From the NCBI RefSeq assembly GCF_023634025.1, contig NZ_JALJCW010000001.1, positions 479,501 to 543,500 on the forward strand: a stretch of 64,000 nucleotides of DNA, written 5' to 3'. Shown here piece after piece: positions 51,767 to 61,009 of this stretch; positions within the stretch are counted from its first letter, which is position 1; the number at the start of each line of letters is the position of its first letter. The position numbers and the translations under genes were made by a program. The stretch comes from Hanstruepera flava. GTDB taxonomy: Bacteria; Bacteroidota; Bacteroidia; Flavobacteriales; Flavobacteriaceae. The notes beneath the pieces are model-generated. The model had not been told where the DNA came from and did not search any database. It saw only the letters and a program-made list of their open reading frames with translations.

Positions 51767-51924
51767 ACATTTTAGAAAACAATGAACAACTATATCGTAA
51801 AATATACGCAAAGACAAACCTCTTGGGAAAGATGTTGGACTGGCTATATATTATGATGATATAAACATATAATTAATCAATATAGAAAAGTCCGACGTAA
51901 CCGTCGGACTTTTTATTTTTATAA
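51767..51924 (+). ncRNA. candidate small RNA or attenuated leader upstream of the MFS gene
   Basis: A promoter element is followed by about 120 bases without an ORF of meaningful length and then by a near-ideal terminator (51886-51913, 12-base-pair perfect stem with a TAAC tetraloop, then a T-run). The genes to the left run the other way, so this terminator must end a plus-strand transcript that is not annotated. A 24-codon frame (51782-51856), MNNYIVKYTQRQTSWERCWT plus four residues, contains two Trp codons and could be a leader peptide, but this is weak. An sRNA or an attenuator for the MFS gene fits. Confidence 0.45.
51886..51924 (+). terminator. strong terminator before the MFS gene
   Basis: AAAAGTCCGACG and CGTCGGACTTTT form a perfect 12-base-pair stem around the TAAC loop, followed by TATTTTT. 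It ends 15 bases before the MFS start codon. Confidence 0.85.
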
Positions 51925-51938
51925 CATGCAATCAAAAA

Positions 51939-53156
51939 ATGAAGAAACTATACTTTAACTATTTAAACACTTTTAAAGGCCTCTCTAAAGAGATTTGGTG
52001 GCTCGCTCTTATAACACTAATAAACCGAGCCGGGACAATGGTTATTCCATTTTTATCTCTATACCTAACCGAAGATTTACATTTTGAGCCTAAAGATGTT
52101 GGTTGGATTATGACTGCCTTTGGCTTGGGTTCTTTTGCTGGATCCTGGCTTGGAGGTAAGCTAACCGACAAAATAGGATATTACAAAGTTATGGTTAGAA
52201 GTCTTTTAACTACAGGTATTCTTTTTATTGGTTTACAGTTTTTAAACACTTTTGTCTCTATTTGTTTGGGTATATTTCTCGTAATGCTTGTGGCTGATAT
52301 GTTTCGTCCTGCTATGTTTGTAGCATTAAGTGCCTATAGCAAGCCAGAAAATAAAACACGAAGTGTTACACTTATCCGCCTGGCTATTAATCTAGGGTTT
52401 TCAGCAGGCCCTGCAATAGGAGGCTTGATTATTACCACAATGAACTATTCAGGCCTATTTTGGGTAGATGGTATTACGTGTGTTTTGGCAACACTATTAT
52501 TAATTAGAGTACTACATCCAAAAAAAGCAAAGCCATTGGACACAATAATAAACGAGAATCCGCAATCAGCTTATAAAGACAAAGCTTTCTGGATATTCTT
52601 GGTATCAATGACACTGTTTGGAATCATATTCCTGCAATATTTTTCAACAATGCCTATTTACTACAAAGATGTACACTTGCTTACCGAATTGGAAATCGGC
52701 ATGCTTTTGGGCTTAAATGGTGCGTTTATTTTTATTTTGGAAATGCCGCTTATCAAATGGTTGGAGAATACCAAAAACTCAAAAGCAACACTCATGTTAG
52801 TGGGTGCATTTTTAACAGCCTTGAGTTTTTTAGTATTAAACTTGACTAGTTGGATAGGTGTATTATTGATAGGTATGTTGTTTATGACCATAGGCGAAAT
52901 GATTGCGTTTCCATTTTCTAACGCATTCGCCATGGAACGTGCTAAAAAGGGTAATCAAGGGGAATACATGGCGCTCTACACCATTTCGTTTTCTATTGCA
53001 CATATTTTTGGTCATAATGCTGGTATGCAATTGGTTGATAATATTGGTTTTGATAATACATGGTACATTATGACTGGGCTTGGTATCATTTGTGCTTTGT
53101 TATTATGGATATTAAAGCGATATTTAAAAGCTAAAAATGAATTAAGTTATGGATAG
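51939..53156 (+). CDS. MFS transporter
   Basis: This 405-residue major facilitator has about twelve membrane helices. The conserved loop between helices 2 and 3 is present as GSWLGGKLTDKIGYYKVM (about 66-83), and the helix 4-5 region includes MFRPAMFVALSAYSKPENKT and RLAINLGFSAGPAIGGLI. The pattern resembles multidrug or sugar exporters of the MFS, but the substrate is unknown. Its stop overlaps the next reading frame by eight bases. The strong hairpin 15 bases upstream of its start could block or regulate entry of transcription. Confidence 0.9.
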   Translation: MKKLYFNYLNTFKGLSKEIWWLALITLINRAGTMVIPFLSLYLTEDLHFEPKDVGWIMTAFGLGSFAGSWLGGKLTDKIGYYKVMVRSLLTTGILFIGLQFLNTFVSICLGIFLVMLVADMFRPAMFVALSAYSKPENKTRSVTLIRLAINLGFSAGPAIGGLIITTMNYSGLFWVDGITCVLATLLLIRVLHPKKAKPLDTIINENPQSAYKDKAFWIFLVSMTLFGIIFLQYFSTMPIYYKDVHLLTELEIGMLLGLNGAFIFILEMPLIKWLENTKNSKATLMLVGAFLTALSFLVLNLTSWIGVLLIGMLFMTIGEMIAFPFSNAFAMERAKKGNQGEYMALYTISFSIAHIFGHNAGMQLVDNIGFDNTWYIMTGLGIICALLLWILKRYLKAKNELSYG

Positions 53157-53652
53157 ACCTTGGGAAAATCTACCAATATTTCAAAAGGCCGAAAGTATCA
53201 GAACACTCGTTGATTCCATTGTTGAAATTACTATGGAATAAGAGATGTTCTTTGAAACTGAAGAAGATGGCAAAATGATAGATGACAGTATAAACTATCT
53301 TGTCGATAACTCATTGCCTATTCCGTCGAACATTGTAGAAGCTTCTGACGAAGATGTTTTTTATGATATAAAAATGGAACATGCGACCATAATTAGAAAG
53401 GCTGCCAGAGATATCTTAACCGATTTATCAACTTTAGAGCATTTTGGGTTTAAAGACATCGAATATTTAGAAGTATTGCGAAATGAGATGGAAGAATTCA
53501 GAGTTTTATTTGCTGAATGGGTAAAAACATTCGACCCTTGGAATTATATGATAGATCGTTGGGGTTTGTTTAATCCACCTGGAATTAATTACGACGACCA
53601 TGATTCTGATGATGATCTTCCTTTTAATGAATTTGAAGAAGATGAAGACTAA
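53149..53652 (+). pseudogene. small acidic conserved protein gene interrupted by an in-frame TAA
   Basis: One frame of 168 codons runs from ATG at 53149 to the stop at 53650-53652 and is interrupted by TAA at 53239-53241 (codon 31). The first part reads MDRPWENLPIFQKAESIRTL and continues to TME before the stop; after it the frame resumes with EMFFETEEDGKMIDDS and ends in GLFNPPGINYDDHDSDDDLP. Proteins with this layout (start like RPWENLPIF, end like WGLFNPPG) are known to me as a conserved flavobacterial family of unknown function of about 165 residues. A restart at the ATG at 53245 could give a shortened protein of 135 residues. The start overlaps the MFS stop, suggesting coupled translation. 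Confidence 0.75.
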
Positions 53653-53757
53653 ATTAATCTATTATAAGCTTATTAAACTATCTAAACAATAAGTAGACGT
53701 CAGTTCGAGTGATTTTGAGGAACGAAAAATTGTATCGAGAACCATGATATGTTAATA

Positions 53758-54201
53758 CTATTTCAGCGGCTTAACAGGGTTATGTTTAATAACATGAGAG
53801 AGCACAATTTGTGTTTTGGTCTCACCATATACAATAAGTTGGTCAATAAAAGCCTCCAAATGTTTTTGGTTTTTTAAGACGACTTCCATAACAATGTTTT
53901 CATTGCCTGTAATACGATAACAGTTAATAACCTCATCATAAGTTTTAACCTTATCCAAAAATGGTTTTAGCATACCCATAAAAGCCCGAATGGTTATTAA
54001 AGCCTTTAGTTGATAGCCTGCTTCAAATGGCGAGACGGTTGTGTGGTAATCTTGAATAATTCCAAGGTCTTCCATTTTTTTTATACGTTCAGAAACCGCT
54101 GGCGAACTTATACCAACTTGCCTCCCAATTTCGGCGTTCGAGAGCCGCGCATTTTGCTGTAAACAGGTTAAAATTTTCCAGTTAAGCGAATCAATACTCA
54201 T
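53758..54201 (-). CDS. Lrp/AsnC family transcriptional regulator
   Basis: This 147-residue protein has an N-terminal helix-turn-helix (about 1-60: SIDSLNWKILTCLQQNARLS, NAEIGRQVGISSPAVSERIK) and a C-terminal RAM domain (about 65-145: KALITIRAFMGMLKPFLDKV, CYRITGNENIVMEVVLKNQK). Lrp-type regulators bind amino acids and act as octamers or hexadecamers. It is divergent from the 131-residue gene at 54320, with both promoters in the 118-base gap, and it may regulate that gene or itself. Confidence 0.93.
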   Translation of the reverse strand: MSIDSLNWKILTCLQQNARLSNAEIGRQVGISSPAVSERIKKMEDLGIIQDYHTTVSPFEAGYQLKALITIRAFMGMLKPFLDKVKTYDEVINCYRITGNENIVMEVVLKNQKHLEAFIDQLIVYGETKTQIVLSHVIKHNPVKPLK

Positions 54202-54239
54202 TTTAAAGTAATTATATGTAAATAACTTAATAATTAAAT

Positions 54240-54247
54240 CAAATATA
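54240..54247 (-). promoter_or_regulatory. flavobacterial -7 promoter element for the Lrp-type gene
   Basis: The minus strand reads TATATTTG, an exact match, 39 bases before the start codon. Confidence 0.55.
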
Positions 54248-54291
54248 CAATTTTACCTTAATAACTAAAGCAAAATATACTTTCTTGTCAC

Positions 54292-54299
54292 TAATTTTG
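54292..54299 (+). promoter_or_regulatory. flavobacterial -7 promoter element for the gene at 54320
   Basis: TAATTTTG matches TAnnTTTG and lies 21 bases before the ATG. Confidence 0.55.
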
Positions 54300-54319
54300 A
54301 TGAAATTGCTATTAGAAAC

Positions 54320-54715
54320 ATGTTACCGAATATTCCATCAAATCTGTACTACCTGCCTATTTATCAAAAGGCTATGGAAATTATTACATTGTCCAGAAGT
54401 ATTTCTACGTATTTAAATCAAGATCTATCATCTTTATTAGAAGATGGATCAGAAAACAGTCACATTTATTTTTCAGGTGATATTGTACAACAATCAGTGT
54501 CTTTAGCTCCAGAGATTGTTAAAGCAGAACAAGAGCGCCATTCCGATAAAAAGTACAAACATATGGCATCGGTTAAGCGACTAACCTACTTACTCAACAA
54601 AAACATAAAACGTTTAGAGCAATGTAATAGCAATGGCAAAGACTATCTTCCGCTTTTGAATTCTGAATTAAAAACGTTTAAAAAGTTACAACGTAGCTGG
54701 ATGTTGACGTTATAA
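54320..54715 (+). CDS. helical protein of unknown function, 131 residues
   Basis: The protein has no signal peptide and reads as several helices: LPIYQKAMEIITLSRSISTY, DIVQQSVSLAPEIVKAEQER and RLTYLLNKNIKRLEQCNSNG. It looks a little like the four-helix bundle proteins related to the 23S rRNA intervening-sequence family, but I cannot confirm that. It is divergent from an Lrp-type regulator and convergent with icmF, 18 bases from its end. A promoter motif supports its expression. Confidence 0.6.
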   Translation: MLPNIPSNLYYLPIYQKAMEIITLSRSISTYLNQDLSSLLEDGSENSHIYFSGDIVQQSVSLAPEIVKAEQERHSDKKYKHMASVKRLTYLLNKNIKRLEQCNSNGKDYLPLLNSELKTFKKLQRSWMLTL

Positions 54716-54733
54716 AAAGTTGTTTTAATAGAT

Positions 54734-57700
54734 TTACATATTTCTTCGATACTGTCCTCCTACTTCAAACAAAGCTTCAGTAATTTGACCCAAAGAACAC
54801 ACTTTACAAACATCCATTAAGGCTTCAAAAATATTCTGATTGTTAATGGCTTTCATTTGTAAGTCTTTCAATAATGCTTTGGTATCATTTCCTTTATGAA
54901 GATTTTCCAAAGTTTTAATTTGGTGTTCTTTTTCTTCTTCTGTGGCACGAATTACTTCAGCTGGTTGAACCGTTGGAGAACCTTTAGAACTTAAGAATGT
55001 ATTCACACCAATAATCGGGAATTGACCATTGTGTTTCAAAGTTTCGTAATACAAGCTTTCTTCTTGTATCTTGCTACGTTGGTACATGGTTTCCATAGCT
55101 CCTAAAACACCACCACGTTCTGTAATTCTATCAAATTCAGCCAAGACAGCTTCTTCAACCAAATCAGTTAATTCTTCGATAATAAACGAGCCTTGTATTG
55201 GGTTTTCATTTTTGGCCAAACCTAGTTCTTTATTTATAATTAACTGAATGGCCATAGCACGACGTACACTTTCTTCAGTAGGTGTTGTAATGGCTTCATC
55301 GTAAGCATTGGTATGTAACGAATTACAGTTATCGTAAATGGCATACAAGGCTTGAAGCGTTGTACGAATATCGTTGAAGTCAATTTCTTGTGCATGTAAA
55401 CTGCGACCAGATGTTTGAATATGATATTTCAACATTTGGGCACGTGGATTGGCGCCATATTTATGTTTTAAGGCTTTTGCCCAAATTTTTCTGGCCACAC
55501 GACCTATAACAGCATATTCAGGATCGATTCCGTTTGAGAAAAAGAACGATAAGTTTGGACCAAACTTATTGATATCCATACCTCGAGACAGATAATATTC
55601 TACGTAAGTAAATCCGTTTGCTAAAGTAAATGCCAATTGCGAAATAGGATTGGCGCCTGCTTCAGCTATATGATACCCAGAAATGGAAACTGAATAAAAG
55701 TTCCGCACATTATTTTCAATGAAATATTCTTGAACATCACCCATTAAACGTAAGGCAAATTCGGTTGAGAATATACAAGTGTTCTGCGCTTGGTCTTCTT
55801 TTAAAATATCGGCTTGAACCGTTCCTCTAACTTGAGCAATGGTTTTAACTTTAATGTCATTATAAACCTTTTCTGGTAATACTTGATCACCTGTTACGCC
55901 TAATAGCATTAATCCTAATCCATCATTACCCTCTGGCAAATCACCATTATATTTTGGTCGTTCTACACCTTTCTCCTTATAAATTTTGTTGATTTTTTCC
56001 TCAACCGCTTTTTCAAGACCTTTTTCCTTAATATAAATCTCACATTGCTGATCTATGGCTGCATTCATAAAGAAGCCAAGTAACATGGGTGCAGGTCCAT
56101 TAATGGTCATACTTACTGATGTCATGACATCTGCTAAATTGAAACCAGAATATAATTTTTTAGCATCATCTAAACAACAAATACTAACACCAGCATTTCC
56201 AATTTTACCATAGATATCTGGTCTGTAATCTGGGTCGTTACCATATAAAGTTACACTATCAAAAGCTGTAGATAAACGCTTTGCTGGCATACCTTGACTC
56301 ACATAATGGAAACGTTTGTTAGTACGTTCTGGACCACCCTCACCTGCAAACATTCTAGCAGGATCTTCTCCTGTTCGTTTAAAAGGATATAAACCAGAAG
56401 CATAAGGAAACTCACCAGGCACATTTTCTTGTAAGGTCCATCGTAAAATATCACCCCAAGCTTGATACTTTGGTAAAGCTACTTTAGGGATCTGGGTATG
56501 TGAAAGCGATTCAGTATGCGTTTCTAGCTTAATCTCCTTATCACGAACTTTAAAAGAATAAACTGGATTTTTGTATTTATTGACTTTTTCATCCCAACCA
56601 GTAATAACTTCCCAGTTATATGGGTCTAGATTTAATTTAACACGATCAAATTCTTTAAGTAATAGTTTTAAAAAGTCCTTATCGCTGTCATTCTGAACTT
56701 GATTCAAAATCTCATCTTGATTTAAACCCGATTTAATTATAATAGACTTTTCGACTGCACTTGAAGCAACATTAGCAACAGAACAAATAGTTTTATAAAT
56801 ACCATATAGTTTTTGAGCTACCTCAACTTGTTCATTGGCAGTTTTATCGTAAGCACGATTATTCTCGGCAATTTCTGATAAGTAACGCGTTCTAGCTGGT
56901 GGAATAACAAAAATCTTTTCGCTCATTTCATTAGAAATATGGAAAGTAGATTTTAAATCAGCATCTGTTTTCTCAACCAACTTATCCATAACTGCTTTGT
57001 AAAGCGTATTCATCCCTGGATCGTTAAATTGAGACGCAATAGTTCCAAATACAGGCAATTCATCTTGTGGTGTATCCCAAAGATTATTGTTACGCATGTA
57101 TTGTTTTTTCACATCGCGTAAGGCATCCAGAGAACCGCGTTTATCAAACTTGTTTATAGCTACTAAATCAGCAAAATCAAGCATATCAATCTTTTCTAAT
57201 TGTGTAGCTGCACCAAATTCAGGTGTCATAACATAAAGTGACAAATCAGAATGTTCAATAATTTCTGTATCAGATTGACCAATACCTGAAGTTTCAAGAA
57301 TTATTAAATCGAATTCAGCAGCTTTTAAAACTTCCACAGCTTCATTAACGTATTTTGACAAAGCCAAATTAGATTGACGCGTTGCTAAACTGCGCATATA
57401 AACACGTGGTGAATTAATGGCGTTCATACGAATTCTATCACCTAAAAGGGCTCCTCCTGTTTTACGTTTTGATGGATCGACCGAAATTAAACCCACTGTT
57501 TTTTCCGGAAAATCAATTAAAAAACGACGAACCAATTCATCAACTAAAGAAGATTTCCCAGCACCACCAGTACCAGTTATTCCTAATACGGGTGTTACTG
57601 AATTTTTATTCTTCATGTGAATTTCATCTAACGCATCTTTCGCGACGTCTGGAAAATTTTCAGCAGATGAAATAACACGTGCTATATCTCTTGGATTTTT

Positions 57701-58180
57701 ATTTGCTAATGTCTTCACTTCTCCATTAAGCGAGTCGCCAATAGCAAAATCAGATTGTTCAACCAAATCATTTATCATACCCTGTAAGCCCATTTCACGA
57801 CCATCATCTGGTGAATAGATACGATCTATTCCGTAGTCCATGAGTTCTTTTATTTCTGAAGGTAAAATAACACCTCCTCCTCCTCCGAAGATTTTAATAT
57901 GACCAGCTCCCCTTTCTTTTAAAAGGTCATGCATGTATTTAAAATATTCATTATGACCACCTTGGTATGACGTTAAACAAATAGCATTAGCATCTTCCTG
58001 AATGGCCGTGTTGACAACTTCTTCTACACTTCTATCATGACCTAAATGAATAACTTCAACACCTGTAGCTTGAATAATTCGACGCATAATATTAATTGAA
58101 GCGTCATGACCATCAAATAAGGAGGCTGCTGTTACAATTCTGACTTTATGTTTTGGTTTATATGGTGCTACTTGTTTCAT
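54734..58180 (-). CDS. icmF: fused acyl-CoA mutase IcmF (B12-binding, G-protein chaperone and mutase domains)
   Basis: IcmF catalyses adenosylcobalamin-dependent rearrangement of isobutyryl-CoA and n-butyryl-CoA (and, in some, pivalyl-CoA). All three parts are in one chain of 1148 residues: the B12-binding domain (1-140; FDGHDASIN with lower-axial His25), a MeaB-type GTPase chaperone (about 190-420; [17 protein letters not shown]) and the mutase TIM barrel (about 570-1148; [38 protein letters not shown]). The domain order B12-G-mutase is diagnostic against methylmalonyl-CoA mutase, which has B12 at the end of the large subunit. It is monocistronic, with an inverted repeat over its promoter. 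Confidence 0.95.
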   Translation of the reverse strand: MKQVAPYKPKHKVRIVTAASLFDGHDASINIMRRIIQATGVEVIHLGHDRSVEEVVNTAIQEDANAICLTSYQGGHNEYFKYMHDLLKERGAGHIKIFGGGGGVILPSEIKELMDYGIDRIYSPDDGREMGLQGMINDLVEQSDFAIGDSLNGEVKTLANKNPRDIARVISSAENFPDVAKDALDEIHMKNKNSVTPVLGITGTGGAGKSSLVDELVRRFLIDFPEKTVGLISVDPSKRKTGGALLGDRIRMNAINSPRVYMRSLATRQSNLALSKYVNEAVEVLKAAEFDLIILETSGIGQSDTEIIEHSDLSLYVMTPEFGAATQLEKIDMLDFADLVAINKFDKRGSLDALRDVKKQYMRNNNLWDTPQDELPVFGTIASQFNDPGMNTLYKAVMDKLVEKTDADLKSTFHISNEMSEKIFVIPPARTRYLSEIAENNRAYDKTANEQVEVAQKLYGIYKTICSVANVASSAVEKSIIIKSGLNQDEILNQVQNDSDKDFLKLLLKEFDRVKLNLDPYNWEVITGWDEKVNKYKNPVYSFKVRDKEIKLETHTESLSHTQIPKVALPKYQAWGDILRWTLQENVPGEFPYASGLYPFKRTGEDPARMFAGEGGPERTNKRFHYVSQGMPAKRLSTAFDSVTLYGNDPDYRPDIYGKIGNAGVSICCLDDAKKLYSGFNLADVMTSVSMTINGPAPMLLGFFMNAAIDQQCEIYIKEKGLEKAVEEKINKIYKEKGVERPKYNGDLPEGNDGLGLMLLGVTGDQVLPEKVYNDIKVKTIAQVRGTVQADILKEDQAQNTCIFSTEFALRLMGDVQEYFIENNVRNFYSVSISGYHIAEAGANPISQLAFTLANGFTYVEYYLSRGMDINKFGPNLSFFFSNGIDPEYAVIGRVARKIWAKALKHKYGANPRAQMLKYHIQTSGRSLHAQEIDFNDIRTTLQALYAIYDNCNSLHTNAYDEAITTPTEESVRRAMAIQLIINKELGLAKNENPIQGSFIIEELTDLVEEAVLAEFDRITERGGVLGAMETMYQRSKIQEESLYYETLKHNGQFPIIGVNTFLSSKGSPTVQPAEVIRATEEEKEHQIKTLENLHKGNDTKALLKDLQMKAINNQNIFEALMDVCKVCSLGQITEALFEVGGQYRRNM

Positions 58181-58203
58181 GGATTATTGATCTGATTTTT
58201 TAG

Positions 58204-58241
58204 TGCGGCAAAATTACGAAATATTCAAAAAATTTGCCGCA
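58204..58241. promoter_or_regulatory. nine-base inverted repeat overlapping the icmF promoter
   Basis: TGCGGCAAA (58204-58212) and TTTGCCGCA (58233-58241) are perfect complementary arms with a 20-base AT-rich spacer. The left arm overlaps the -7 element of icmF and is GC-rich in an AT-rich gap. There is no T-run on the minus strand, so this looks like an operator, not a terminator. Confidence 0.45.
58209..58216 (-). promoter_or_regulatory. flavobacterial -7 promoter element for icmF
   Basis: The minus strand reads TAATTTTG, a TAnnTTTG match, 29 bases before the start codon. Confidence 0.6.
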
Positions 58242-58263
58242 TATTTAATAATTATCTAACAGC

Positions 58264-59219
58264 CTATAATTCAAATACACTACCTTCTTTTGGGAAACGA
58301 AAGCCTAAATTTTGAATACTATCTTTCAACGGATGGGAATCCTTAATTGCAGGATTTGTATGATTGAAGTGAATAAAATGGATTTTATTTTTAGTAGCCT
58401 CGGATTCATTTTCAAACAACGTGGTCGTCTCACTGGTAAATGGATGCGGTATTTTGCTCATATCGCGCTCCAACTCACCATCAGCAAAAAAAGAAGCATC
58501 CAAAAACGCATAATCAACCTGATTGACTTCATCTATAATATCTCGTTCCCAAACATCCCATTTATCGATGTCTGGTATAAATAAAGCAGATTTGGTTTTA
58601 CCTTCTATTTTATAACCAACTGTTTCTGAAAACTCATCCCGATGCGGCACTAAAAAAGGTGTAACCCTTAAGTTAGAGTTCAAAACAATCGTAGAATCAT
58701 TATGCAGCGGACTAATATCAATGTTTTTTAACGTAATCAATTGACTCCACTGTCCGTTATTCTCAATGTACGACTTCATTCTTGGCATGGCGTAAACAGG
58801 TATGCTTTTTCCTCCAATAGCCTCTCTCCCAAAATACATTAAACCAGTATAATGCCCAATATGGGCATGGGTTAAAAACACACCATCAATAACTTTATTA
58901 TTATTTAAATGGTTAGTTTTTAAATTTTCAACCTGCTCTGTAATATCTGGTGTAGCATCAAACAACCATTTTTTTTAGATTCCAAATCAACTAAACCCAA
59001 GCACGAGACCAATTTTCTTGTTTCTAATCCATCATGATATGATTGGCAACAGGATTTACTACAATCTATTTGTGGGTAACCGGCATCTTGAGCTATACCC
59101 AAAATGGTAATGTACTGTTTAGGCGTTACCTTTTTAACTTCAATTTCTGTTTTTAATTTTTCTTGGCAAGAAAACAATTGAATCAAGAATATAATGCACG
59201 ATAATTGAATTGGTTTCAT
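58264..59219 (-). pseudogene. PqqB-like metallo-beta-lactamase-fold lipoprotein broken by a frameshift in an A8 run
   Basis: The gene spans 956 bases, one less than a multiple of three. The first frame, from MKPIQLSCIIFLIQLFSCQE (lipobox Cys17), runs through YITILGIAQDAGYPQIDC and LGLVDLES. The second frame continues with WLFDATPDITEQVENL, the metal motif THAHIGHYTGLMYFG and HFIHFNHTNP to the end. They meet at an eight-base A-run (minus strand, 58976-58969); nine A would restore a single frame of 318 residues reading ESKKKWLFDATPD. The family is a metallo-hydrolase like PqqB. Homopolymer error, true decay or transcriptional slippage on the A-run are all possible. Confidence 0.85.
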
Positions 59220-59229
59220 AATAATACTT

Positions 59230-59248
59230 TTATCTTTGCTAAAGATAA
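59230..59248. promoter_or_regulatory. palindrome formed by divergent -7 elements
   Basis: TTATCTTT and AAAGATAA are perfect complementary arms around GCT. The plus arm contains the exact -7 element TATCTTTG (59231-59238) of the DUF4197 gene; the minus strand reads TATCTTTA, a near match serving the metallo-hydrolase gene. Confidence 0.5.
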
Positions 59249-59261
59249 CAAACCCCATACT

Positions 59262-59969
59262 ATGCATCGTAACATTCTTTTCTTTATTAGCTTTTTAATA
59301 CTTTCATCCTGTGCCGAATTACAACAAGTAATTGATGAACTTCCTGAAAACTCAACCGGAATTACAAATGCCGATATTGCAGAAGGATTAAGGCAAGCAT
59401 TAGATAAAGGCATAGATGAACAAGTAACACTACTAGGAAACAAAGATGGTTTTTATGGTAATGAATTAGTTAAGATATTGCTACCTGATGAACTTAAAAA
59501 AGTTGATAAAGCGTTAAGAGATATTGGTTTAGGTAATTTAGCCGATGAAGGCCTTAAAGTTTTAAATAGAGCTGCCGAGGATGCCGTTACTGAAGCAACC
59601 CCTATTTTTGTTGACGCTGTAAAAAGCATAACTTTTAATGATGCGAAAAACATCTTGTTGGGAGATGACAGATCAGCAACCACATATTTAGAAAGCAGAA
59701 CGCAAACAAGTCTTTACAATAAATTTCATCCTATCATAAATAATTCATTTGCAAAAGTCGGAGCTGATGATATTTGGACAAACTTAATTAATAAGTATAA
59801 CGCTATACCATTTACAAATAATGTTAATCCTGATTTAACAGATTACGTAACACAAGAAGCGTTAAAAGGTGTTTATACCATGATTGCTATTGAAGAAAAA
59901 GAAATTAGAACCAAAGTATCGTCCAGAACCACTGATTTATTACAACTGGTGTTTGCTTTACAGGATTAG
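59262..59969 (+). CDS. DUF4197 family lipoprotein
   Basis: This 235-residue protein has a signal peptide ending in a lipobox (LFFISFLILSSC, Cys17). I chose the ATG at 59262 because the -7 element at 59231-59238 lies between it and an earlier in-frame start. The DUF4197 domain (about 30-230) is recognised by GLRQALDKGIDEQVTLLGNK, GFYGNELVKILLPDEL and QTSLYNKFHPIINNSF. It is probably attached to a membrane facing the periplasm. Its function is unknown. Confidence 0.92.
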   Translation: MHRNILFFISFLILSSCAELQQVIDELPENSTGITNADIAEGLRQALDKGIDEQVTLLGNKDGFYGNELVKILLPDELKKVDKALRDIGLGNLADEGLKVLNRAAEDAVTEATPIFVDAVKSITFNDAKNILLGDDRSATTYLESRTQTSLYNKFHPIINNSFAKVGADDIWTNLINKYNAIPFTNNVNPDLTDYVTQEALKGVYTMIAIEEKEIRTKVSSRTTDLLQLVFALQD

Positions 59970-60045
59970 TTTATGAATAAGTTTAGTTTTTAACGCTATT
60001 TTTGATTATATTGTACTCATTATTAATCGATTAAGTGACAGCGTT

Positions 60046-60954
60046 ATGAATAAAAACTACTTTTTTACAGTTCTTTTTACATTACTAGCTTTGACGGGAT
60101 TTTCTCAAATAATAGACGATGATTTCGAATCGTACAATTTAGGCCCATTCCTACCAACTGCACATTGGACCAACTGGAGTCAAAACCCATCACCTTCAAA
60201 CAATGCAGAAAACATAATTATATCTGACACACAAGCAAGCTCTGGAACCAAATCTGGATTTATTGGTAATGGTGGCATTCAAGACGCTATATTGCTTCTA
60301 GGTAATTTATCATCTGGACAATATACTTTAGAATTTAATATGTACGTCCCATCTGGAAGCGAAGGTTATTTTAATATCCAAGGTACAATTCCAGGAGGAG
60401 CTTTATCTGGCATTTGGAACTCTGGAGACATTTACTTTAACCAAGGAAACGCAGCTCCAGGTGTAGGGATTGATTTAGCTACTAACGTAACCTTTAATTT
60501 CCCTCATGATGTTTGGTTTCCTGTTTCAATTGCATTTGATTTAGATTCTCCATCTCATACCTATCAAATGACTATAAATGGTACGGTTGCTAATCCAATT
60601 CCTACTGATTTTCAATCAGACCCTATATTGGGAGGAATTGATTTCTATTCTGCCAGTTCTTCAACTACTGCTTTTTATGATGATATTGTTTTTGATGTAA
60701 CCAGTTTAAGTGTAGATGAATTTTCTAAAGAAGAAGTTAGTGTTTATCCTAATCCCGTTCTTGATAGGCTAAATATAGAATCCACTTCACCAGTTACGAG
60801 TATTTCTATTTATAATATTCTTGGTAAAAAAGTAAAAGAAATACAGTCGGACAATCCGATTAAAGAAATAGACATGACATCTTTATCTAACGGCATTTAT
60901 TTAATAAAAGTAAGTGCAGAAAATAAAACCCAAACAATTAAAGTTATTAAATAA
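60046..60954 (+). CDS. T9SS type A sorting domain protein with jelly-roll-like domain
   Basis: This 302-residue secreted protein has a signal peptide (MNKNYFFTVLFTLLALTGFS). Residues about 25-220 form a beta-sandwich-like domain (DDFESYNLGPFLPTAHWTNW; QYTLEFNMYVPSGSEGYFNI) of the concanavalin or carbohydrate-binding type. The T9SS type A C-terminal domain at about 230-302 reads VSVYPNPVLDRLNIES, ISIYNILGKKVKEIQS, LSNGIYLIKV. It should be exported and anchored on the cell surface. A terminator shared with the convergent gene follows. Confidence 0.87.
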   Translation: MNKNYFFTVLFTLLALTGFSQIIDDDFESYNLGPFLPTAHWTNWSQNPSPSNNAENIIISDTQASSGTKSGFIGNGGIQDAILLLGNLSSGQYTLEFNMYVPSGSEGYFNIQGTIPGGALSGIWNSGDIYFNQGNAAPGVGIDLATNVTFNFPHDVWFPVSIAFDLDSPSHTYQMTINGTVANPIPTDFQSDPILGGIDFYSASSSTTAFYDDIVFDVTSLSVDEFSKEEVSVYPNPVLDRLNIESTSPVTSISIYNILGKKVKEIQSDNPIKEIDMTSLSNGIYLIKVSAENKTQTIKVIK

Positions 60955-60975
60955 GTTTTTTAAATTCATAAAATA

Positions 60976-61003
60976 AAAAAGGGAGAACTAGTTCTCCCTT
61001 TTT
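60976..61003. terminator. bidirectional terminator after the type A protein
   Basis: GGGAGAACTAGTTCTCCC (60981-60998) is a perfect palindrome flanked by an A-run and a T-run, between two convergent genes. Confidence 0.85.
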
Positions 61004-61009
61004 ATGTCT

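Noticed and set aside
28225-53241. Reassignment of TAA as a sense codon
   Set aside because: Most genes in the window end normally at TAA, so the two in-frame TAA codons are local lesions.
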